64,000 bases of DNA. It comes from Haliscomenobacter sp. (lineage in GTDB: Bacteria > Bacteroidota > Bacteroidia > Chitinophagales > Saprospiraceae). Position 1 is the stretch's first letter. Each line of letters opens with the position of its first letter. The stretch spans positions 62,001-126,000 of the forward strand of contig JADJPL010000028.1 in assembly GCA_016713275.1 (NCBI GenBank). The letters are read 5' to 3'. Under the pieces are notes generated by a model. It was given only the letters and a program-made list of their open reading frames with translations, ran no database searches and was not told where the DNA came from. Shown here in pieces: positions 18,476 through 26,091 of the stretch. Position numbers and translations under genes: made by a program.

Positions 18476-19165
18476 ATGACTCAGAAAGCCAGATTGGATA
18501 TGGAGTACAACTCCCAAATGGAGGAGTTGATTATTCCTGAATATGGACGTAATGTCCAGCGCTTGATTTTTCACGCCAAAACCATCGAAGACGACAGGCT
18601 CCGGCAACAATTTGTCGAGCAGATCATCCAACTGATGTTTCAGATGCAGCCTCAAAGCCGGAATATGGAAGACGTGCGCGATAAGCTCTGGAAACATCTT
18701 TTCCGCATCGCCAGCTACGACATCAACGTGATGCCTCCCAACGGGATCGTGCCTACCGCCGAATCGGCCCGGATAAAGCCCGATGCGGTGGAATATCCGG
18801 AGAAGGAACAGAACTATCGCCACTACGGCAGCAGCGTGCAAAAGCTTATTCGCAAAGCCCTGGAAATGGACCCGGGCCCCAAACGGGATGCGCTGGTTTC
18901 GGTGATCGCCTCCTATATGAAGCTGGCCTACCGTACCTGGAATAAGGAACACTTTGTGAGCGACGACGTGATCAAAGCGGATCTGGAAACCATGTCGCAC
19001 GGCAAACTCGTGCTTCCGGCGGTGATCGACAACCTCATGCAACCGACTCCGGCCCTCCGGCGTCCTAAATACAAACCCTATCAGGGAGGCAAATCGCATG
19101 GCAGCGGAAACGGCGGTGGAAAGAACAACAAGAACAGGCAGCAAATGCGTAACAAGCGTAAATAA
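18476..19165 (+). CDS. DUF4290 protein
   Basis: A 229-residue soluble protein of the Bacteroidota-specific DUF4290 family. It begins with the motif YNSQMEELIIPEYGRNVQRL and contains YGSSVQKLIRKALE and SYMKLAYRTWNKEH. The C-terminal 35 residues are basic and Gly/Asn-rich (GKSHGSGNGGGKNNKNRQQ), which suggests nucleic-acid contact, but this is inference. It starts 30 bp after glmS and is probably cotranscribed. Function unknown. Confidence 0.85.
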   Translation: MTQKARLDMEYNSQMEELIIPEYGRNVQRLIFHAKTIEDDRLRQQFVEQIIQLMFQMQPQSRNMEDVRDKLWKHLFRIASYDINVMPPNGIVPTAESARIKPDAVEYPEKEQNYRHYGSSVQKLIRKALEMDPGPKRDALVSVIASYMKLAYRTWNKEHFVSDDVIKADLETMSHGKLVLPAVIDNLMQPTPALRRPKYKPYQGGKSHGSGNGGGKNNKNRQQMRNKRK

Positions 19166-19303
19166 GAGCGGGTTCTGCTTATCCGGCGCTTTCTGCTTCG
19201 GGGAATCGAGATGCGTTTTCTCCTCATATCCACAGGCGTCGCATTGCTCCTTGCGGCTTGATCGCTCAAAAGAAGGAGCGTGTTTTCCTATTTATCAAAT
19301 CGA

Positions 19304-19352
19304 CCGGGGCTATGAGCGGATTGGCCGGTGGCGAATCTGCTCATAGCCCCGG
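19304..19352. repeat. Perfect 14-bp inverted repeat
   Basis: CCGGGGCTATGAGC (19304-19317) pairs perfectly with GCTCATAGCCCCGG (19339-19352) over a 21-nt loop. It lies between the DUF4290 and DUF4286 genes. There is no T-tract on either strand, so it is not a standard terminator; it may be a small palindromic element or a transcript-processing hairpin. The rest of the 206-bp gap shows nothing else. Confidence 0.7.
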
Positions 19353-19371
19353 ATTGAACGGCTGTTAACCT

Positions 19372-19671
19372 ATGCTCATTTATAACGTTACGGTAAAAGT
19401 GGAAACCCAGGCCCAGGAGGAATGGCTGGACTGGATGCGGGAGGAACATATTCCGGCGGTGATGCGCACCGGAAAGTTTGAAGACTTCCGTATCTGCCGC
19501 CTCCTGCATCAGGAGGAAGATGGAGTTACCTACGCCGTGCAGTATTTTTGCCCGGATCTGGCTTCCATGTATGCCTATCAGCAAGAGGATGCCCCCGGCC
19601 TACAAGCGGAACACGCCAGCCGGTTCTCCGGGAAGTACGTAGCCTTTCGCACCTTGATGGAAATTCTCTAA
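19372..19671 (+). CDS. DUF4286 protein
   Basis: A 99-residue protein of the DUF4286 family, starting MLIYNVTVKVETQAQEEWL. The family has a ferredoxin-like/EthD-like dimeric barrel appearance: beta strand, the helix WLDWMREEHIPAVMRTG, then paired strands (FRICRLLHQEEDGVTYAVQY). Ends FRTLMEIL. No function is established. It follows a palindrome and precedes the acyl-CoA dehydrogenase by about 110 bp. Confidence 0.8.
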   Translation: MLIYNVTVKVETQAQEEWLDWMREEHIPAVMRTGKFEDFRICRLLHQEEDGVTYAVQYFCPDLASMYAYQQEDAPGLQAEHASRFSGKYVAFRTLMEIL

Positions 19672-19781
19672 AAACAGCGTGCCGGAAGCCAAACCTTGCC
19701 TGGCATCATGAGAAAAAATGCCTTATTTTGCCGGAATAACAGGCAGGATTGCCCCCTGACAGAATATAAAACCAAAAGGCC

Positions 19782-20963
19782 ATGATTTTTGAATTATCCG
19801 AAGAACACCTGGCCGTTCGGGAAGCGGCTCGGGAATTTGCCCAAAAAGAACTCAAACCCGGCGTCATTGAACGCGACTCCAAAATGATCTACCCGAAAGA
19901 TCAGGTTCGGCGTATGGCCGAACTGGGTTTTCTTGGGATGATGACTTCTCCTGAATACGGCGGCGGCGGTATGGATACCATTTCCTATGTGCTGGCGATG
20001 GAGGAAATTTCCAAAATAGACAGCAGTTGTTCGGTCATCATGTCGGTTAACAACTCCCTGGTGTGTTGGGGCCTGGAGGCCTATGGGACCGAAGATCAAA
20101 AAAGGAAGTACCTGGCGAGGCTGGCTACCGGCGAATGGATCGGCTCTTTCTGCCTGTCGGAACCGGAAGCCGGTAGCGATGCGACCAGTCAGCGCACCAC
20201 GGCGGTGGATATGGGCGACTACTATTTGCTCAACGGCGCCAAGAACTGGATTACCAACGGGGGCACCTCCCGCATCCATCTGGTCATGGCGCAAACCCAT
20301 CCGGAAAAAGGCCCCAGGGGCATCAATGCCCTGATTGTAGATACCCAATGGGAAGGGGTAGCGATTGGCGCGAAAGAGGACAAGCTGGGCATCCGGTCCT
20401 CCGATACCCATACGATTATGTACTCCGACGTCAAAGTGCCAAAGGAAAACCGGATTGGAGCGGATGGGTTTGGGTTCAAGTTTGCCATGAAAACCCTGGA
20501 CGGGGGCCGCATTGGCATTGCCGCTCAAGCGTTGGGCATAGCGGGTGGCGCATATGAACTTGCCGTGGAATATGCCAAGCAAAGAGAAGCATTTGGCAAA
20601 CCCATCAGTCAGCACCAGGCCATTGCGTTCAAATTAGCCGATATGGCTACCGAAATCGAGGCCGCCAAACTAATGATATACCGCGCAGCGTGGCTCAAAG
20701 ACCAGGGAATGGAATACCATGCCGCCAGCGCCATGGCCAAGCTGTACGCTTCCGAAGTGGCGATGCGCGCCACAGTGGAAGCCGTCCAGATCCATGGCGG
20801 ATATGGATATGTCAAGGAATACCACGTAGAGCGCCTGATGCGGGACGCCAAGATCACCCAGATCTATGAAGGTACTTCGGAGGTACAGCGCATCGTTATT
20901 TCCAGGAACATCCTTGACGGGCAACTTTATTTACCTGCGTTTGGCGGAAATGTGCCAGTTTAA
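19782..20963 (+). CDS. Acyl-CoA dehydrogenase (short-chain type)
   Basis: FAD flavoenzyme of 393 residues that introduces the alpha,beta double bond in fatty acyl-CoA. Family signatures: AMEEISKIDSSCSVIMSVNN, the FAD/substrate motif SFCLSEPEAGSDATSQRT, KNWITNGG, QREAFGKPISQHQAIAFKLADM, the VQIHGGYGYVKEYHVERLMRDAKI block, and IYEGTSEVQR, which carries the catalytic glutamate. Closest to butyryl-CoA dehydrogenases in pattern. No electron-transfer flavoprotein genes are nearby. The start ATG gives the typical N terminus (FELSEEHLAVREAAREFA). Confidence 0.95.
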   Translation: MIFELSEEHLAVREAAREFAQKELKPGVIERDSKMIYPKDQVRRMAELGFLGMMTSPEYGGGGMDTISYVLAMEEISKIDSSCSVIMSVNNSLVCWGLEAYGTEDQKRKYLARLATGEWIGSFCLSEPEAGSDATSQRTTAVDMGDYYLLNGAKNWITNGGTSRIHLVMAQTHPEKGPRGINALIVDTQWEGVAIGAKEDKLGIRSSDTHTIMYSDVKVPKENRIGADGFGFKFAMKTLDGGRIGIAAQALGIAGGAYELAVEYAKQREAFGKPISQHQAIAFKLADMATEIEAAKLMIYRAAWLKDQGMEYHAASAMAKLYASEVAMRATVEAVQIHGGYGYVKEYHVERLMRDAKITQIYEGTSEVQRIVISRNILDGQLYLPAFGGNVPV

Positions 20964-21021
20964 AACCATTAGGCGGCCACCTCTTTAGCTACAAAAGTCA
21001 TCTATAACAGAAAATAGCTTC

Positions 21022-22248
21022 ATGAAAGGTTCCTGGCGTATTGCTACCTTCCTGGGGATTCCCCTCCGCCTGCACTGGTCGTTTGGTCTGGTGTTCCTAT
21101 ACGTCCTTTATTTGGGCAGAGGAGAGGCTTGGGATTGGCTGGCTATGGCCTGGGCTATGGGGTTTGTTTTGGCGTTGTTTACCTGCGTTACGTTGCACGA
21201 ATACGGGCATGCGATTATGGCCCGCCGGTTTGGAGTGCCCACTCGCGACATTGTATTGTCGCCCATCGGAGGTATTGCCCGCCTGGACCGGCTTCCTTCC
21301 AAACCGATGCAGGAACTGCTGATTGCATTGGCCGGCCCATTGGTCAATGTGGGGATTGCCGCTTTACTTGGCCTTTCCTTTTTTTCGTATTCCGCCGAAA
21401 CCCGGGAGCTGCTCTTTCGGGGGTTGATTCTTAGTGAACACAACTATTTGCTTCCGCAACTTTCGTTCTGGAGTTATTTCCTCATTTCGTTGTTCTTCGT
21501 CAACGTGCTGCTGGCATTGTTCAACCTGCTTCCCGCTTTTCCGATGGATGGGGGAAGGGTATTTCGGGCCTTGCTTTCGTTTTGGTTGGGCAGGCTGAAA
21601 GCGACTTTTGCGGCAGCCCGCCTGGGGCAGGTATTCGCTTTAGGCTTTGTAGCCAACGGATTGGTCCAGTTGTACAATAGTCAGGGAAGCGAAGGGTACG
21701 TCCAGGTATTCATCGGCTTATTCGTATTTGTTACCGCCAGGAACGAATACCGGTACGTAGTTTTGGAGGATACATTAAAGAAGGCGCAGACCGGGGAACT
21801 GATGCGGACGGAATTTACCCCCGTTTATTTGACGGACCCAATGTCGAAGGTCTTGTCGTTATACGATCGCGGGATGGAGAAGAACTTTCTGGTATTTGAT
21901 CATTGGCATAACCTCGTGGCAATCCTGCCGGAGGAACGAATCCAGGAGGCGGTTCGAATAGCAGATCTTGACTTGCCCGTGTCCAGCTATATGCTGTCGG
22001 AAATGCTGACGCTGCGGGAGGATGACTTCGTGCCGCCCGTTCATCAGGATATGTTCTCCTATCTCGGAGATTTCATCCAGGTTAACGATATAGGACCGGT
22101 GCACTTTAAGAAACCTTGGATCCTTGATTTTTTCCTCCAGCCCTTTCAGGGTATCGTGAATGAGAAACGCGTTGGTCTTCGCCTTGATCCGCACGTAATC
22201 CCCGACGGTTTCCAGGAACAAGATATCTGCGAATTTGACCCGGAGTAA
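21022..22248 (+). CDS. M50-family site-2-type protease with CBS-like tail
   Basis: An intramembrane zinc metalloprotease-like protein. Motifs are LHEYGHAIMARRFG (HExxH, about residues 55-68) and NLLPAFPMDGGRVFRALL (NPDG-type third ligand Asp, about 172-189), set among six or so hydrophobic helices. A cytoplasmic C-terminal region (about 255-330) resembles a degraded CBS domain (IQEAVRIADLDLPVSSYM). Beyond about residue 335 the frame is antisense to the convergent LytTR gene and is probably not genuine protein, so the true end may lie near 22030-22100. Substrate unknown; relatives cleave membrane-bound regulators or handle processed signal peptides. Confidence 0.8.
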   Translation: MKGSWRIATFLGIPLRLHWSFGLVFLYVLYLGRGEAWDWLAMAWAMGFVLALFTCVTLHEYGHAIMARRFGVPTRDIVLSPIGGIARLDRLPSKPMQELLIALAGPLVNVGIAALLGLSFFSYSAETRELLFRGLILSEHNYLLPQLSFWSYFLISLFFVNVLLALFNLLPAFPMDGGRVFRALLSFWLGRLKATFAAARLGQVFALGFVANGLVQLYNSQGSEGYVQVFIGLFVFVTARNEYRYVVLEDTLKKAQTGELMRTEFTPVYLTDPMSKVLSLYDRGMEKNFLVFDHWHNLVAILPEERIQEAVRIADLDLPVSSYMLSEMLTLREDDFVPPVHQDMFSYLGDFIQVNDIGPVHFKKPWILDFFLQPFQGIVNEKRVGLRLDPHVIPDGFQEQDICEFDPE

Positions 22249-22663
22249 TTTGCCTTCTTGCCGGATGTAAACTTCCTGCGCCCGTTCTTTGTAAAACTGA
22301 CTTTGCTGGTGCAAGAAAAACGCTTTTTCAACAGCCCGAAGAAACTGGGGCAAGGAAATGGGTTTTTTTAAATAGTCCGGTGACGGCGTATTCAAGCGCA
22401 GGGAAAGCAAATTCCGGTTTGGCAGAAGCAATGATCACCTGGGGCAGGTAGGACAACTGGCTCAGAAGCCTTAATCCGTTGTCTTCCGGCTGTTCAATAT
22501 CCATAAAGACCAGATCGGCAGGTTCGTTTTCCAAAAATAGTTTGGCCGATTGGGTGTCTGGAAAGATCCCAGTCAACTCCAGCGATTCCGTGCGTCCGCA
22601 CAACTTTTCCAGGCCTACTCTGGAGAGGGGGTCATCGTCGACGACAATACATTTCAGGGTCAT
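21859..22663 (-). CDS. LytTR-family response regulator (frameshifted)
   Basis: Two frames form one gene. Residues 1-95, from ATG 22663 (MTLKCIVVDDDPLSRVGLEK), are a receiver domain with the acidic pocket DDD and phospho-acceptor D in DLVFMDIEQPE. The frame breaks near 22363-22382, after EYAVT; the second frame continues DYLKKPISLPQFLRAVEKA and then a LytTR DNA-binding domain (LFLETVGDYVRIKAK, RFLKVHRSYIVNLDEI). The break can be explained by one extra G (GGAC) or by an A7 length error. The recognised domain ends near 22000. The frame runs on to 21859 inside the M50 gene, and a one-base deletion near 22017 would instead end it at 21987. No kinase gene is adjacent. Confidence 0.75.
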
Positions 22664-22833
22664 TCTATAACTTGGTTTAGGTTTGTTTGATATAATCCGG
22701 ACAGCGTACAGGGAGGTTACCGCTAGCCGGAAAGCCCTTGTGCCTGCCTTCGCGCAACGCGGTTCAGCCTCTATAGCAGCCTTAGAGATCCTTTTCAGTC
22801 AGAAAGTTGGTAACCAGCCTTTGGGAAAAATGG

Positions 22834-22989
22834 GGGGACTGTCTCAAAAGACCGTCTTCGCCCCTGGCGGCCAAAAAATATTTTCTTTTTTCAATTCTAA
22901 TAAAAAATTGCTCTGCAATTTTTTATTAGAATTGAAAAAAAAATAAAATTTCATGCCGGTGGCAAAGATTGGTCTTTTGAGACAGCCCC
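22834..22989 (+). mobile_element. 156-bp palindromic MITE-like element, copy A
   Basis: The ends are GGGGACTGTCTCAAAAGACC (22834-22853) and GGTCTTTTGAGACAGCCCC (22971-22989), inverted copies of one another. The centre is a perfect long hairpin, CAATTCTAATAAAAAATTGC / GCAATTTTTTATTAGAATTG, around TCT. Between ends and centre lie a GGCGGCCAAAAAATATTTTC segment and an AAATAAAATTTCATGCCGG segment. Further copies occur at 28241, 60918 (deleted) and 63780. It encodes no protein. It lies between the LytTR gene and the candidate RNA gene. Confidence 0.75.
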
Positions 22990-23050
22990 GAGTGGACTTG
23001 AGATCCAGCTCCTTGCCCCGGGCCATCGGTAATCGATTGGCCGCTAATAT

Positions 23051-23087
23051 AAAAAAAACTGCCCGTCGCTAAAAGCAAACCGGGCAG
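23051..23087 (-). terminator. Rho-independent terminator of the candidate RNA
   Basis: Arms CTGCCCG (23059-23065) and CGGGCAG (23081-23087) with an inner GC/GC pairing. On the minus strand the hairpin is followed directly by eight T (A8 at 23051-23058 on the plus strand). No protein gene on the minus strand ends here, so the terminator implies a noncoding transcript arriving from about 23340. Confidence 0.8.
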
Positions 23088-23345
23088 CAAAAAATTCCTA
23101 TTCCCAAAACCCCTGGCAATTGCCTTGCGGCAATTGAGGTATTTTTAAAAGCGCTTCGCTTGAGGAGCGAGGCGTATTTACCGTATGTTGCGCATCTCCA
23201 CGGCATCCCACTCTTTGGAACGCCTCCATATACAACCTGCAAAAGACCAACACATTCACCACAGGATGCGGAGAAGGGTTGTATGAACCGAGAAAATTTG
23301 CGGAATGGCCAGACGGCACTTCCTCTATCCTTTCCTACTCAAAAT
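23051..23345 (-). ncRNA. Candidate structured noncoding RNA
   Basis: A gene-free interval bounded on the minus strand by a promoter-like TAATTTTG (23351-23358) and a strong terminator (23051-23087), giving an RNA of about 295 nt. Paired elements within it: ATACAACC (23230-23237) with GGTTGTAT (23277-23284); an 8-bp stem with one G-U near 23150-23172 (GCTTCGCT / AGCGAGGC); and a perfect CAATTGCC/GGCAATTG hairpin near 23117-23136. The longest frame (73 codons) has no recognisable features. I do not recognise it as tmRNA, RNase P RNA, SRP RNA or a known riboswitch; a 6S-like or lineage-specific RNA is possible. Confidence 0.5.
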
Positions 23346-23350
23346 ATCTG

Positions 23351-23380
23351 CAAAATTATTGATATTCGCTAATTTGTAAA
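23351..23380 (-). promoter_or_regulatory. Minus-strand promoter of the candidate RNA
   Basis: On the minus strand TAATTTTG (complement of 23351-23358) matches the -7 consensus TAnnTTTG exactly. A weaker -33 match, TTTAC (complement of 23376-23380), lies 17 bp upstream. It would start transcription near 23345. Confidence 0.45.
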
Positions 23381-23600
23381 GCGTTTTTCGCTGATTGGTT
23401 AAAATAATCCCCTTTTCAGCAGGATTTTGAGGGTAAATGGATTTCCTCTTCCCCATTTTTTGGGGGGGACCTGCGCGTTTTGCGTTGTATTGCCCACGGC
23501 TTCCATTTTCCGAAACTCCGGTACAAAATGGTTAAACGAAGGCTTTAACAGGTACAAAGATAGGTCGTTGAGGGCTATTCCTTTATTCCGGTTTTTAAAA

Positions 23601-23631
23601 TTGTAGAATCTGCAAAATTGATTTACTTTTG
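23601..23631 (+). promoter_or_regulatory. Promoter of the membrane pyrophosphatase gene
   Basis: TTG at 23601-23603, a 20-bp spacer, and TACTTTTG at 23624-23631 form a good match to the Bacteroidota -33/-7 promoter (TTG, then TAnnTTTG). Transcription would start near 23638, giving a leader of about 85 nt. The rest of 23346-23722 shows no gene. Confidence 0.6.
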
Positions 23632-23722
23632 CCCGTCGGCTTAAATACCTTTCACGATATTTTAGCCGGTCCGGGGCCGGCGGTCCCGTCTATTTGGTAA
23701 TCCTCACAAATACACTAGTAAC

Positions 23723-25884
23723 ATGGGTCAGACGATCACCTACCTAATTCCTTTGTTTGGGGTTCTGGGATTAATTTATACGTTCTGGAAGTCTTCCTGG
23801 GTAACCCGCCAGGAAGTGGGCACAGAGCGGATGGCAAAAATTGCCCAGGCCATTTCGGAAGGCGCTATGGCTTTTTTGAAAGCCGAGTATTTCCGCATCT
23901 CGGTTTTTGTGGCGGTAGCCACCGTATTGTTGGTTGTTTCTGCGAATGCGGAAACGTCTTCCCCGCTAATCGGGCTTTCGTTTCTGGTTGGCGCCGGGTG
24001 TTCGGCGCTTGCAGGGTATATCGGTATGCGGGTAGCCACCAAAGCGAATGTGCGCACCACCAATGCCGCCCGCACGAGTCTGGGCAAGGCGCTGGAGATC
24101 GCTTTTGCCGGCGGTTCGGTGATGGGTATGGGTGTTGTCGGCTTGGGAGTGCTTGGCTTGGGCGTTTTGTACCTCCTGTATTCGAATATGGGCTGGGATG
24201 CAGTTAAAGTCGTCAATGTGCTCACCGGCTTTTCTTTTGGAGCTTCGTCCATCGCCCTGTTTGCCCGTGTTGGGGGCGGTATTTATACCAAAGCTGCCGA
24301 CGTCGGCGCCGACCTTGTCGGTAAAGTAGAAGCAGGCATCCCCGAAGACCACCCCTGAACCCCGCTACGATCGCTGACAACGTAGGCGATAACGTGGGCG
24401 ATGTGGCCGGCATGGGCGCCGATTTATTTGAATCGTTCGTTGGTTCTATTATCGGAACCATGGTTTTAGGCGCTACGTTCATCGGCCTGGAGGGCTTTGC
24501 GTTGACCAATGACTTTGGGGGGCTAAATGCAGTACTACTTCCGCTGCTGCTTGCCGGCGTAGGGATCTTGACATCTGTCATGGGCACCTTTTTCGTACGG
24601 GTAAAAGAAGGTGGAAGCCCTCAAAAAGCCCTGAACCGAGGCGAGTTCCTGTCGTCGGGGGTTATGCTGGCGGCCACGTACCTGATCGTGAAGTGGATGC
24701 TTCCTGCTACCTGGATAACGGCCAATGGGACAAGCATCACGTCGAATGGGGTGTTCTTTGCCGTGATCTTCGGGTTGATCGCCGGCCTGATGATCGGAAT
24801 CGTTACGGAATATTATACGGGCACCGGCACGGCGCCGGTGAAAGGCATTGTTAATAACTCCCTGACCGGCTCCGCCACCAATATCATTGCCGGCTTGGGC
24901 GTAGGGATGCAATCTACGGCTATTCCGGTGATCATCCTTGCATTCGCCATCATTGGAGCGCATGAAATGGCCGGGCTATATGGTATTGCCATCGCCGCGG
25001 TGGGGATGCTTTCCAATACCGGTATTCAGCTGGCGGTAGACGCCTACGGCCCCGTATCCGACAACGCCGGCGGGATCGCCGAAATGGCTGAACTGCCCAA
25101 GGAAGTGCGCGAACGCACCGACAAACTGGATGCGGTAGGCAATACGACCGCCGCTATCGGCAAAGGGTTTGCCATCGGCTCCGCTGCGCTTACTGCATTG
25201 GCTTTGTTCGCAGCCTTCATGACCACTGCCGGCCTGACGTCTATCAACGTAGCCGATCCGTTGGTTATGGCCGGCCTTCTGATCGGAGGTATGCTTCCTT
25301 TCCTGTTCTCTTCCATGGCAATGAACGCGGTAGGCCGCGCAGCAATGGATATGATCCAGGAAGTGCGCAGGCAGTTCAGAGATATCCCTGAACTTACCCG
25401 CGCCCTCGAACTCATGCGCCTGCATGACGATAAAGATTTCCATCACTGGAGCGAAGAAGACCAGAAGGAGTTTCATAAAGCGGAAGGCAAAGCCGAATAC
25501 GGCAAATGCGTGGAGATCTCCACCAAAGCGGCGATCAAGCAAATGGCCGTGCCGGGCATGCTGGCGGTGCTTTCTCCCGCGATCATCGGATTCCTGGGCG
25601 GAGCGGAAATGTTGGGCGGGTTGCTCGCCGGCGTTACCGTTACGGGGGTTTTGATGGCAATCTTCCAATCCAACGCAGGCGGCGCCTGGGATAATGCCAA
25701 GAAAATGTTCGAAGGCGGCGTCGAAATACAGGGCCAGATGTACTATAAAGGCTCCGCTCCGCACAAAGCGGCGGTGGTGGGCGATACCGTAGGCGATCCC
25801 TTTAAGGATACTTCAGGGCCTTCCCTCAATATCCTGCTCAAGCTGATGTCGATCGTTGCCGTCATCATCGCGCCATTCCTCTAA
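23723..25884 (+). CDS. hppA: Membrane-bound pyrophosphatase, ion-pumping (frameshifted)
   Basis: One protein of about 720 residues, split by a one-base loss in the C4 run at 24352-24355. Adding a C restores GIPEDHPLNPATIADN across the break. The family couples pyrophosphate hydrolysis to H+ or Na+ export. The catalytic loop DVGADLVGKVE lies just before the break; DNVGDNVGDVAGMGADLFES just after it. About 16 hydrophobic helices are visible. The motif GNTTAAIGKGFAIGSAAL has Ala rather than Lys after GNTT, which in this family marks potassium-dependent enzymes. Whether the ion is H+ or Na+ cannot be told here. The TAnnTTTG promoter and strong terminator indicate a single-gene transcript. Confidence 0.93.
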
Positions 25885-25897
25885 CAGGGGTAAGGCA

Positions 25898-25943
25898 TAA
25901 AGCGAAAGGCGCATGGAGGCAGACCCCATGCGCCTTTGCTTTA
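25898..25943 (+). terminator. Terminator of the pyrophosphatase gene
   Basis: Long stem: TAAAGCGAAAGGCGCATGG (25898-25916) pairs with CCATGCGCCTTTGCTTTA (25926-25943) with one bulge, and a 9-nt loop. It starts 14 bp past the stop codon. Nearly symmetric, so it could act on both strands, but no minus-strand gene ends here. The remaining gap to 26091 is AT-rich, with no other feature. Confidence 0.75.
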
Positions 25944-26091
25944 TCCCCCTCGCGGCCCCCTCTCGGCATGGTTATGGTTAAAAATCGTTAAAAATTAAAC
26001 GGACGCAAGACTTTGGCCTTTTTTTTTGTTGTATAGGAAAGTTTTTACCTACAGATTTATTTTTTTATATCCATTATCCAAATTTTAGCTT

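Noticed and set aside
23098..23319. 73-codon minus-strand frame ending just before a terminator
   Set aside because: The position is suggestive, but the peptide has no domain-like pattern and the stretch is dense in perfect stems, so a noncoding RNA fits better.
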